Positions 21,034 to 31,839 of a stretch of DNA of 64,000 nt are shown in pieces. The DNA lies in the NCBI GenBank assembly GCA_010015655.1, contig ML976667.1:933941-997940 (forward strand), read 5' to 3'. The translations under genes and the position numbers were made by a program. The notes under the pieces are model-generated. The model ran no database searches. It worked only from the letters and a program-made list of their open reading frames with translations, and was not told the origin of the DNA. This stretch comes from Bimuria novae-zelandiae CBS 107.79. Lineage: Eukaryota > Ascomycota > Dothideomycetes > Pleosporales > Didymosphaeriaceae. Positions within the stretch are counted from its first letter, which is position 1. Every line of letters begins with the position of its first letter.

Positions 21034-23340
21034 CTAAACCTGTTCATCCTGTGCGCTCACAGCCTCATAACTCCCCCCACCCCTCGCATACCTCATCTTC
21101 GGTACCTCGTACAACCGCGTATAATCCACCCTATCCCCTGCCAACCGCGCATACCCGCTCTCCTTCTTACTAAACAACGGCGCACCATCGCACCAGAAGT
21201 CCTTACAATTCGTAACCACACCGCGAGACCAGGGATTCCCGCCGGTACGCCGGCGCTGCTCCGCCTGCGACCCGTGCAGCGCGGTTTGCACAAACGAGTC
21301 GATGCCGAGGAGGCGCTTCCACTGGGTCCAGACGGACGTGTGGGCGTGGGGCCGGGCGCCGGGCGCGTCGCCGACATCTTGGCCGGAGCCGAAGCCGGGG
21401 GCAGGGCCGGCGGCAGCGTCCTGGGACGTGTCACCCGTGGTGACGAATGAGGTGAGAGCGTCGGCGGCCGTGTTGGCGTGCAGGTGGCCGCGCATGCTCT
21501 CGTACGTGGTGAGGTTGCGGGCGACCTGGAGGAGCTGGACGCAGAGTAGCATGGTGACCCATGTGAGCTGGAAGGCGGCCCAGATGCTGAGGACGATGGT
21601 GAAGGGGTCTTTGAGGAGGATTTTGCAGAGGTCGGGAGAGAGGACGTTGCATTCGACGCCTGGGGGCGATTCGAGGCGGTCGTTTTCGAGATAAGCAAGG
21701 ACCAAGCGGACCCACGCCAGTACTCCGAGTTCCATGGAGAGCACGTAGAAGACGAAATGGCGGTGGTTGTTATTCGCGACGCAGTTGTTCACCCAGGGGC
21801 AATGGCTGCACACGTTAGCTTGCACCTGCACGAGGATCGATGCGTGACAGGGACTTACTGGTCGGTCTTCGCAACACACCTCTCGCATCGCTTGCAATGC
21901 TTGCTCCGCAGTGGCTTCCGCACCATACAAGTGACGCAGAAATGGTTCTCATCAAACATCCGTAGCTCCAAAAGCTCATCAATGACTGCCTTGGAGGCGC
22001 TCCTGCTCGCCGACTTGGGCACAAAACCGGGGTCTGAAGACATGGTGAAGAAGTAGAAATATGTAGTGAGACCGTACAAGGCTGCGAATAAAACATTAAG
22101 GAAGAAGTTCGTTCGTATCGTCCCTGATGCTGTTAGCGCTGCGGCAGTGCACGGGTTGATATATATAACTTACAAGGCAGAACAGTCGTTGTCCAACGTA
22201 AACCGAGCCAAAACATTGTGCCGGCGAAGATACCGGCTAAGAAAGGCTGCCAAGGCTGTTAAAAATCACTCGTCTGAAAGATGTACGTGAACTCACGGTA
22301 TGTTGTATGTTCCTCATATTCGAGGGAGCCCAGCCCAAGAGCTTCTGTGCCGCCCACTGCATCCCATACGCGACGCCAAACGCCAACGGCAGTCCCATGT
22401 ACACCGGATAGTTGCTGATCAAATAGAAGGCCACGAAAAGAATTAAGAAGGGCCAGAAAAAGATAAAGCGTGAAATAAACCACCGGGTATCCTTGATGCC
22501 CGGTATTGGGAACTCCTTGGGCGTCCCGTCCCTGTTGTAGCCGGCTTGCGACAGCGCGGCGTGCCATTGGCGGACCGTGTTCATCTCCTCGGCGGTCACA
22601 GCGGGCGTCTTCCCGTCGTTGTTCTTCGCGAAGCGGTCGGCGCCGTACTCGAGGAGCTTCTGGATGGAGCCTTGCGAGCCCTTGACTAGCGCCCAATGCA
22701 AGGCTGTGAAGCCCTGGTCGTCTGTCGCATACACATTTGCGCCCCAGCGAAGGAACAGATCCACGCACGAGGAGTAGCCCTTGTATGCTGCCCACATGAG
22801 CGCCGTGTGGGCCTGCGCATCGGGTATGTCGACCGGGATATCCTGGTGCAGAAGGAGGACTAGCTGATAGACGTTGCCGTCGAGGGTCGCGGAATGGAGC
22901 AGGTTGAAGCCTTGGTCGTCGGTAAGCAGCGGGTCTGCGCCGTGCTCGAGGAGGAGATTGACAATGTAGTAGTGGCATCTCTTAGCAGCCCAAAGCACGG
23001 GTGTTGCGACAGCGTCACCTCCTTTTGCGTTGATGTTTGCGCCGTTTTGTATCAGGAAATGGCACAGTGCGTAGTGGTTGTTAATTGCTGCCCACTGGCT
23101 CTGTTATCAAAAACCGCTGCTACACAGAAAGAAGAGACGCACATGAAGCGGCGTGATACCCTGCTCGTCCTTGTACGTAGCGTCGTACTTGCCGCTGTCG
23201 AATAGCTTCTGTATCGCCGATATCTCCCCCAGTCGCGCCAGCTGCATAATATCCTCTTCGAGCGGCACATTAGGCGCCTTGTCCCCCATTTCTGCGAGTT
23301 CGTGCTCGTCCAGCGGGGACACGGGGCTCCCTGAAGCCAT
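21034..23340 (-). CDS. AKR1: Ankyrin-repeat palmitoyltransferase Akr1 (DHHC type)
   Basis: Protein S-palmitoyltransferase of the Golgi/endosomal membranes. Five exons (23143-23340, 22297-23094, 22174-22246, 21859-22123, 21034-21805) join in phase for 701 residues. The N-terminal third holds about six ankyrin repeats (for example [20 protein letters not shown] and [20 protein letters not shown]). Membrane segments follow, with [20 protein letters not shown] first. The cysteine-rich DHHC domain reads [20 protein letters not shown], then [16 protein letters not shown] with the catalytic DHHC near residue 445; the exon 4/5 junction falls exactly inside this motif (CA|C). Further membrane segments and a long C-terminal tail with [15 protein letters not shown] follow, as in other Akr1 proteins. 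Length and order fit the family. No lesions. Confidence 0.95.
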
Positions 23341-23710
23341 GGTTGCGGCGGTGCGGCGGAGAAGGTGCGGCGATGGTTGGACGGTGGTTGCTCGGATTTC
23401 GTCACCAGCGGTCGGGCATGCTGTGACAAGGGCAATGGAAGAAGGAAGGCGAACGCTCGCAGACGGAAAACAACAAAACGGCTAGTAGCTGATCCGATCC
23501 CCGGGAAGGCGGCATGCTTCATCTTCGAAATAAGCAGCAAATGCACCGCCACGCGTCGCAATTCTGCAGGGGTGTGCACTCAAGCCTCTTTACCGGGGAA
23601 CTGGCCGTCGATCTCCGCCCGTGCAGACATCACGGCCAACCAAGGCGACAATTTTTGCATGCTCGCGGCATTTGCATTGCCTATCCTGCAGTAAATCACA
23701 CTATTCAATC

Positions 23711-24046
23711 ATGCTGAGAGGAATGGCCGACGACCATGACGCCGCAACCCTGCTTGGCCTATCATTGGAGCTCCGCCTCAACATCTACACCCACCTCACA
23801 GCCCCGGTCCTTTCCTACAGAGACGAAGCCTGGGAAGAGCATAGTCGGGGGTGGTATAAGACTATCTACACGAAGGTGCTGCCAGAGACCAGGCTCATCG
23901 CCCTCGCTTTGTAGGCATTGGCCGCGTCATGCTCCACGCTGCGAGAGGAGGCGAAGCAGCCCATCGCGGACGTCCATACCGTCTTGGCAAAGCAGAAGTA
24001 CTATTGTGGATGGGGCATCTGGGGTGACGGCAACTGGTTGAGATGA
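23711..24046 (+). pseudogene. Small F-box/2EXR-like remnant with in-frame TAG
   Basis: A frame starting MLRGMADDHDAATLLGLSLE continues with LRLNIYTHLTAPVLSYRDEA and LPETRLIALAL, resembling the start of ascomycete F-box/2EXR-type proteins (a hydrophobic LPxELRxxIY-like helix, then a repeated Leu-rich segment). TAG at 23912-23914 interrupts it; the same frame then reads ALAASCSTLREEAKQPIADV and stops at 24046. The TAG could be the end of a short protein or a nonsense mutation. It sits between the divergent AKR1 promoter and the 3' end of eIF3g. Function unknown. Confidence 0.4.
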
Positions 24047-24197
24047 TTGCATGGGCCATGTTTCTACACATTATAATCCTACAGCACCGGAATGCGAATC
24101 TAAAATCGGGACTTGTATTGCCTATCCTGGGGCAACTCACCCCACCCTAGAACGCCATGCAACAATCATAATTGACCTCGACCCTCTCGCTCCTCCA

Positions 24198-25101
24198 CTA
24201 GTTGCCAGGTTTCTTGGCGAACTCTACACGGAGGATAAGATGACCGTAACCGAAACCGTCCATCTTCTCGCACGCCTTGGCGGCATCCGATCGATCTGCG
24301 TAACTAACGAAAGCGAAGCCCTTTGCCCTGCCAGTCTCTCTGTCCTTGGCGAGGAAAACCCGGGTAACGTGTCCGTATCTTGAGAACATATCGCGCAGGT
24401 CCTGCTCTTCTGCGAACTCGGAGACGTTCGTAACACGGAGCGTGGCCGAGTCGTCGCGGTCGAATTTGCCGCCCATCTTGTCTCCCTCACCGGCGCCGCG
24501 CCCACGAAGGTGTGGAGGAACGTAGCTGCCTTTACCGGTACCAACTGCGCCTGCCTGGGGGGCGTCGTCGGGCATGTCTGCGGGTGTGGCGTCGCCCTCG
24601 CCCATGGTGTCCTTGAAGGGACATTTTGTTGTGAAATGGTCGCCCTGGCAGATACGACACTTGATCTTGGCTGACTTGAGCGCATCCGTCTTCTTCTGGT
24701 CCTCCGCGCTCTTCTCCTCGGTGTTGGCCTTCCAGCCTGCGACGGGCCTGAAGACAATGTTCTCGGCGACACTGACGGTATCTGTTTGGGGCCCGATGGC
24801 TTTGCCCTTTTCTTGTCCAAACTTCTCCCAGTGCTTGCGCTCGGCGACGCGGGGGTTCACGACGATCTTGTTGACGATCTTTTTGATGCGGCGGGTCGTC
24901 TTGACCTTCTTGCCGTCCTCGCGGATGGAGTAGGTGATGATGGTCTCAGTTCCATCCTTATTCTTGATAATCTGCTGCTGGGGGAGCGCGATGGAGTCCT
25001 CGTCCTCCTCCTCGGCCCAGTCCGTTCGCCTGCGGGGAGTCAGTAAGCGAGGCGACAATGCGCGTGGGCCATGGAGATATGTACCCTGCTACTCGAGACA
25101 T
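24198..25101 (-). CDS. TIF35: Translation initiation factor eIF3 subunit g
   Basis: RNA-binding subunit of eIF3, acting in scanning and reinitiation on the 40S ribosome. Exon 1 is 17 nt (25085-25101, MSRVAG) and exon 2 is 24198-25029; the junction GG|G gives [20 protein letters not shown] and 282 residues. The eIF3g N-terminal domain ([49 protein letters not shown]) is followed by a CCHC zinc knuckle ([15 protein letters not shown]) and a C-terminal RRM with RNP2 LRVTNVSEF and RNP1 KGFAFVSY. Length matches ascomycete orthologues. The tiny first exon explains why the start is easily missed. Confidence 0.95.
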
Positions 25102-26221
25102 GGCTGTTGTGTATAGTGCAGTGAAAGTTGTGGAGAATCGGCAGTGTGTTACGAAGATGCGTGTGAGTGTACGAGCGTGTTCGGGTGAGCGTCTGAAGTT
25201 GTGCGTACGTGAAAGTCGAAGTGGCGCCGTGGGGCACCGTGGGCGAATATTAAGCAAAAAGCGCGCTATCCTAGAGAAGCTAGCGTTAGATAGGAGTCAT
25301 GTGACTCACTGCAGGTCTCGTTGTCCTCGAGGCCTAGACCGGGCTCTACCGTGACTAACTTTGACTCACAACGGATGGAAAGCCCCAGGTAGGCGATGCA
25401 TTAGCATGACTGGCCTTTTTATCGTGTATCCTAGGGTAACACAGGTCCATTCGCGTCAAGAGGACTGCTAGGTGACGCGGGGACAAACGACCGTCCTCGA
25501 CTGCATATGGTACTTCTCCTTAGTATGGTCCCAACTACGAGATCTGGCTATGGTAGATAATGGAAATCTATAATCTTGAGTCATTGATTACCTGGAAACT
25601 CACCCGTGTATCGGGGTTTGGTCGATGTTTCTTCGCGATAGGTGGATGCAACACCTTCTATGAGTTGTTCCAGGTTGTGTTATATGGAAGCTTATCAGGC
25701 GAGAAATATTGAGTATGATGTTGCCAAAGTCCCCCGGTTATTCCTTCACCCACTGTGGTGGGCGCAAGAGGAGCGTTCAACTGTTCCGACGAGGTTAGCA
25801 TCTCCGGCGGACATTATGCCAGCTCCGACCGTAGCGGCCTGCTCGTGCGGCATCACCACCGATTCAGCCGCACGCACTCCGCCTTGCGCCGCCGGGGCCT
25901 CTCTTGAACTGCGAGATTTGTTTCTCCATCGCAGCCTCTCCACCGTTCGCATTGGTCGGATCAGAGGCGATGCTGGTCCGTTTAGGTGTGGTGGTATTCT
26001 ATCGCGCGAAACTATGGACCAGCATATGTATATAAGATCCATGAGGCGAACAGTAGACTTACAACACCAGAGCAAGCACTTCCTCCTCTCTCAGCATCTC
26101 TCCTCATCTAGAACAAGATTCTTGACTACAACCCTAATACTTCCTCCAATCACCACCCAATCAAGGCACGACAAAGCTTCGCTTTGTATTCAACTTCAAC
26201 CCAACACATTCAGCACCCGCA
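25102..26221. other. Intergenic, 1.1 kb
   Basis: Region between the divergent eIF3g and NmrA-like genes. It should contain both promoters. The CT-rich stretch at 26070-26115 just upstream of the NmrA-like start is typical of fungal promoters. A long plus-strand frame through 25642-26643 is a chance frame that overlaps the real NmrA-like coding sequence. Confidence 0.5.
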
Positions 26222-27124
26222 ATGTCCAGAACTATTCTCGTAACAGGAGCAACCGGCCGCCAGGGCGGATCCGTCATCAAAGCCCTCCGCAACACCCCCT
26301 TCGAGATCCTCGCCCTGACCCGCGATCTCTCCTCCCCCTCCGCCCAAAAGCTCGCCAACTCCTCGCCACACATCAAGCTCATACAAGGCGACCTCGACAA
26401 CCCCTCGCTCGTATTCCAAAACGCCATAGCCGCCACCAGCAACCCCATATGGGGCGTCTTCAGCGTCCAAGGCAAGCCCGCCGGCGACATCTCCATCGAA
26501 GAAACCTGGGGCAAATCCCTCATCGACGCCTCCATCGCCGCGGGCGTACAGTTCTTCGTCTACAGCTCTGTCGACCGCGGCGGCGCGAAGTCGTCGTCTA
26601 CGCCTACCGATGTGCCGCACTGGGCAACGAAGCATCATATTGAGAAGTACCTCGAGGAACGGGCGGCGGGGACGCAGATGCGCTACGCGGTGTTAAGACC
26701 GGTTGCTTTTATGGAGAATATCACTAATGACTTCGCCGGCAAGGCTATGGCGTCCATGTGGCGCTCTGCGCTCAAAGAGCGGCCGCTTCAGCTCGTTGCT
26801 ACGGCAGATATCGGCGCTTTTGCGGCGCAAGCTTTTCTGCACCCGGAGGAGTGGGCGGGGAGGTATCAGTCTATCGCGGGCGCGATACTTACGTTTGAGG
26901 AGGCGAATGCGGTGTTCAAGGAGAGGATTGGGAGGGATATGCCCGAGACGTTTGGGTTTGTGGCATGTGCGGCGCTGGCGGCGGTGAAGTCGGTGGGGAA
27001 TATGTTTGAGTATTTGAAGAAGGAGGCGCCGGGGGCAGATGTGGATGAGTGTAGGAGGATATATCCCGAGTTGATGGATTTTGGAACGTGGTTGGAGAGG
27101 GAGAGTCAGTTTCGGAGGGAATAG
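26222..27124 (+). CDS. NmrA-like NAD(P)-binding protein
   Basis: Single-exon 300-residue protein of the NmrA/HSCARG atypical short-chain dehydrogenase group; such proteins sense NAD(P) redox state or act as reductases. The Rossmann motif GATGRQGG is at residues 9-16 right after a first beta strand (TILVTG), followed by LALTRDLSSPSAQKLA. NPIWGVFSVQG, then FFVYSSVDRGG and HWATKHHIEKYLEE are the usual family segments; LRPVAFMENITNDFAG follows. The Tyr of the classical YxxxK catalytic site is replaced by the HxxxK context, as in NmrA proteins, so a regulatory or nonclassical role is likely. Ends ERESQFRRE. Last intact gene before the transposon block. A secondary-metabolism or stress role cannot be told from the context. 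Confidence 0.88.
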   Translation: MSRTILVTGATGRQGGSVIKALRNTPFEILALTRDLSSPSAQKLANSSPHIKLIQGDLDNPSLVFQNAIAATSNPIWGVFSVQGKPAGDISIEETWGKSLIDASIAAGVQFFVYSSVDRGGAKSSSTPTDVPHWATKHHIEKYLEERAAGTQMRYAVLRPVAFMENITNDFAGKAMASMWRSALKERPLQLVATADIGAFAAQAFLHPEEWAGRYQSIAGAILTFEEANAVFKERIGRDMPETFGFVACAALAAVKSVGNMFEYLKKEAPGADVDECRRIYPELMDFGTWLERESQFRRE

Positions 27125-29168
27125 GGCGGCGTGTGAGGGAAAGCAATCAGAGGCCAAACGCTGTAGAGAGTATTGTGTAGGAATGTTTGCTAGGTATTGA
27201 CGTGTTTTTCATCGCGATGGTTGAAGAGATGGATGTTTTCCCACGGATTTTACAAATTGGTTGAAGACAAACGACCTAGGCTTGCCTGCAAATAGTGCCA
27301 TTACCTGTCAATCCACTCACATCAGTTTGGAGACGCTTGTCGAAAGTCTGAGCAAATGTACTTGGAAATCTGCGATTTGTCGCTCAAGAGCTTGTACAAT
27401 CAGAGGCGTTTGACTCAAGCATATGCCACTATTTGGGTATATTTAGAACGATTTTGGGATTCATGTGGCCACTTTGTTTCTGCAGCTCTTACTCCAACTA
27501 CGTGCATATATTCTTGAATACATAAACTTCTTTAGTGTACACACAGACGCAGAGGCGTATGTGAAATCGTCCACCACGTGGTCGAGTTCTTCGCAAGACC
27601 ACATCCATAAATTTGACGTGAGACACGAACCTTCGACGTGAAAGGTGGAATTACTCCTTTCTTATCACGCATGATTTATATAGTTCTATTCAAAATGGAG
27701 TTACAGCGTATCGACACACCCCTGCGTCCCTCAGTCTCTGCGGCCTCACGAGAGAGTTCGCTATTCTATCCGAAAGTCTGAAGGCCTACTTCACGACTGT
27801 TATATATTTCTCGGGCTAGTTCTGAACTCCCCTTGGACTCATGATCCGAGAGAAATCATGTCCCACGAAAACAACCCTGCTCCGCGAATGCATACACCAA
27901 AGTACTACACGGTTCACTGAACTGGGAAAGACGACTCAGAGGAGAAGTCGCCCGATCATGGCTTCTCACTTTACAGTGCCATCTCGAGGCAGCTCATAGG
28001 CGACCCCCAGAAATACCAAGTTCATCGATCCCGGTGGAAAATGCTGGGTCGTCCAAATTTCCATGAAAAACGCTGGGTCGTCTAGATTGCCAAGAAAATG
28101 CTGCGAAGGAAGCAGTGTGCCCTCCTTGAGTCATCGATTACGGCATGACCAAAAATTCCCTCCGTGGGTGATCGATTACGGCATGACAAAGAAGGAATTC
28201 GTCAAGCACACCTGAGGTTGAGCATCGGTCCTCCCACGACCTACCAATATGCAGTTCTCCAGTATTCGAACACAGACTACGGAGTGTTCTGATTCTCGTT
28301 ACTGTTTCATACTGGATGGGTTGGGAAAAGAGTTATTCGAGCATCTGCAGAAGCTTAAGCAACTAATGGATAACGAGGAAGGTTGTCTTCTAGATGTAGA
28401 ATAGACGTATGAATGCCCCCGGATTGAGCTGAGAGTTGGTGCCGGAAGGTTTAGGGCGGTGTGGAACTTTGGCGCTGAGGTGGGATTCGTAAGATGAAGA
28501 TGGATTTGCGACGTTTTATATATCATATCTGTGACAATTGATCACCAAATAAGACTCGACGGATAAAAAATGTGTGAGAATAGACCAAATAGCACCCATG
28601 AATTCTCCAAAGAAGTATACTCTTAACCTGAAGACGGCTGTGCTGGTGCGCCCTTCTGTAGCTGTAATTATCGCGTTTCTCAATTGCTATGTGTCGCATG
28701 ATTTACCAGGTCCCGATCATTAAAGACCATAAAGAAAGGCTTGGTGGCTACGTATTATACAGAAGAGCACGATTATTCGAGCTTCGTTAACTACCTAAAT
28801 AGAACATATAATGCTGCCGGGACTTATGAATGGCACGAAACACTGGTTTACAGTGTTTTTGGACAGCGTTATGCCGTGGCTTAAAAGCACTGCGAAGGAA
28901 CCCCAGATTCACGAAACTCGAGTGTTTGGAGTTCCGACCGTTTTTGTTTTTGCTTGAAATTGTGCAAGAAGTTGCAACGAGCTTGTTAAAAGTTTGTATA
29001 GTTGATTTGGTTTGTTTCAAGCACATGCGTCTGATTGGTGGTACTTAATACAGACTAGAGTATTAATTCTGCTCGTGTCCAGACCTCGTTTCCACCTATA
29101 TACTTCTAACATTTATCATTATTATTCAAGAATTAAACCGGAATAATTACATTTGAGGGCGCCCCTTA
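27125..29168. other. 2-kb region without recognisable genes; short direct repeats at 28037-28187
   Basis: Transition from gene-dense DNA to the transposon block. Two short imperfect direct repeats are seen: AAAAxGCTGGGTCGTC at about 28037 and 28064, and ATCGATTACGGCATGAC at 28133-28149 and 28171-28187. No coding frames are convincing. Confidence 0.4.
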
Positions 29169-29251
29169 TGAGGACTCGGTTGTGCGAGAATGCCATTTTT
29201 GTGCATCTGTTCTGTGGTTTTGGGCGCACTGATCGAGTTGTCGAGCGGTCA
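29169..29251 (+). pseudogene. 5' side of a host reading frame split by the hAT element
   Basis: Reading frame ATGAGGACT... gives MRTRLCENAIFVHLFCGFGR, then TDRVVERS, and ends in the target duplication AGCGGTCA (29244-29251). When the hAT is removed with one copy of the duplication, this frame runs straight on into YSLSTPVHNASSGYFGFNYG at 39480 onward. Whether ATG 29169 is the original start is unknown. Confidence 0.4.
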
Positions 29252-29274
29252 CAGCGCTTTCAACGTACAGTACT
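29252..29274 (+). repeat. Left terminal inverted repeat of hAT element
   Basis: Twenty-three bases starting CAGCGCTTTC, matched perfectly by the reverse complement of 39450-39472. Preceded by the duplication AGCGGTCA. Confidence 0.92.
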
Positions 29275-30660
29275 ACGCCACGTACAGTACGACCCGTAGA
29301 GTGAATTGAGCCGTAGGGACGTACGGGCACCTCGACCCGTATAGGGCACCGTCCGTAGCAATTTTCGAAACCGTACTTACGGGTGTACAGTACTACGTTA
29401 GATGGATTTTAGGTAGTAATTAGCGTGCTATTAGTAGACTTTGCCTATGCCCTTAGCTAACTTCTAACATAATAATAGCTTATTACTAAAAGCTTATATA
29501 ACGCTAGTAGAGTAGAATTTTCTATAAAGTTTTATTAACCTCGTACTTCTACCTATATATAATTATTATTAGTAAATTAATTGTTATAGATTATTTTATA
29601 ATAACTAAAAGCTTATAGTCTGCCTTTTTACAGACATTATCCTCTTTATCCTTATAGCTATATTACTATGCTACGTCTAAAATAAGGGTAGCTCTTACTA
29701 TATTAGTAAAAAGCTTTAAGTCCCTAAATAACTTGCTATTAGTATTTAAAGCACTTTTTAAAATTAAGATTTTTATAGCGTTTTATACTTATTCTAGTAA
29801 GCTATAGGCCTTAGGTTTTATTTTAATATTAATTAGACTTGCCTTTCGTATGTAAGAAACTTTTAAAGGCCTTATAAGTTAAGTATAAAGTTAAAGGCAA
29901 GATATAAATACTAAATAAATATAAAATTATATCTATTTAGGCGTATAGTGCGTAGCTCGACTTCGTTAATAATAAAGTAAAGTTAATACTATTTCTTTAT
30001 AAGGAGTGCTATATAAGTAGAAAAAAATTTATTATTAAATAGTTAATAAAACTTCTTATAATAAGAAGCACTTGCAAAACGCTTATAATATTAATTTAAA
30101 TACTAGTTTATTACCTTTACCTAAAGCTCTGCAGGCGAGCACCTTATAGTAATATATTACTATTATTACTACTAAAAGTAGTAGTAATCTCTTTTATATT
30201 TACTAGTAGGAGGAAGAGTTATAGTTAGTATATATAAATTAGGTAGTAATTAATAACTTAAGCTTTAATATATTAGTATAATTATTAATAAGGAGCTTAC
30301 TAACTTAAAACTAAATTTTACTACTTTACGTCTTACTTATAAGCCCTACTACTTTTTTAAAATACGTAATAACGCGCCTTAGAGATAGAAAGTAAAAAAT
30401 TTAAAGTATTTTAAGCGCTTTAGTAAGTAAAATAAGCGTAAGTTATAATATATAAAGCTTACTAAATAATATAAACATTTTAAGAGTTATTACTTATTTT
30501 ATTAATAAGTAGTGCTAGCACTATGCTAAGACTCTAGAGATAAGCAAATTTAAGAGAACTAATAAAGATCTAAGTTTTACTAACGCACCTTTTAAATACT
30601 AAATATTAGTAATATAACTTACTTATAGCTTTTAAGCTCTATTTATAATTATATAGGCGC

Positions 30661-31112
30661 TGTTATGAGGCTCTCACACCTTGTTCCAATCCAGGTTAGG
30701 GCGGTAAGGTATCGTGGTGCTTTACGGATTATTTAGTAGTATAAGTTAATGCGACACTTAGCGCGGCTAGATAATTTAATTTTATAACGAATAAGATAAC
30801 TATTAGTTTATATAGGAGAACGTACTCGCACAGAAGATATATAAGTTGACTACGAGGAAGAAAACAATAATAGGAAAGTCGCCATACTATATACTAGCCT
30901 ATTCCTTCTTCATAGTCCCGCTAAGGCCCTGTAGTCCTAGGGACTACGGTAGTCCTATAGGACTTCCCTTTATGCGGGACTTTGTTACGTAACTGCTAAC
31001 TAAGCTACCCTGCGCCCCGTTAGGTCCCGTTAACTTTACTACTTTATTAATAGTTACTTTTTTAGCGTAATTGTCTAGCTTCTTTATCCTTATAGGGTTC
31101 GTGGTTATAACA
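30661..31112 (-). repeat. Left LTR of Gypsy element (3' LTR by coding orientation)
   Basis: 452 bp, TG...CA ends, strongly similar along its length to the other LTR with mostly C/T and G/A differences. A short inverted motif GTCCTAGGGACTACGGTAGT lies near 30930. Confidence 0.93.
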
Positions 31113-31839
31113 CTATCCCCCTTTTTAAGGTTATTATCCTAATATCTTGCTTTACTGTGCTATACTGTTAGCGCGTTAGTGCTAATTATTATAAAGGTAC
31201 GTCCCCTTATGTCTTAAGGTAGGCCGTAGCCTCTCCTTAATTCCCCTCGCCTTACTAACTATGCTAAGAACCCCTTATTTATCCCTAGCAACCCGTCGTG
31301 CTCGTGCGCAAAAGGTAGAAGCTTAGGGCCTAGAGATAGTGTTTAGTTATAAGCGTTATTAGAAGAAAAAGTTATAGTATTTTATTAACGCTACCTTTAG
31401 GCAGTGTGCAGGCTATCTTGCTGCCCATGCTAAATATAGTCTATAGATTCCTAAGAAGGATTAGGAGCGTGTTTAAAAGGAGAAGCGCAAAAAGCGTCTT
31501 GCCCTTCTTTAAGTAAAAAAGCGTTAAGCTTAGGCTACTCTTAAGACTACGCGTCTTGAGCAAGAGTTAGCAAAGATAAAGGAGAAGGAGTATAACTATG
31601 CCTAGCATAACTTACGCGTTGCTAATATAATTAAGGCGTTAGAGTAATAGGAGGAGAATTCGAAAGGTACTAGCTTTCGCGAACTGTTGCTATATGCACC
31701 TCTATAGGCTAACTTAGGCTAGTTATAGACTAACTTATTTATTCCTTTTAATCCTTCTATATCCTTTAACTTTTCTAAGTTCCTTGCTAATCTAGTCGCG
31801 GCGCCTTTGGATGTTTTTTGTGGAACCTCTCTAGCGCTA

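Noticed and set aside
25642..26643. Long plus-strand frame overlapping the NmrA-like gene start
   Set aside because: Arg/Pro/His-rich low-quality translation; the other frame encodes a complete NmrA-like protein with a Rossmann motif.
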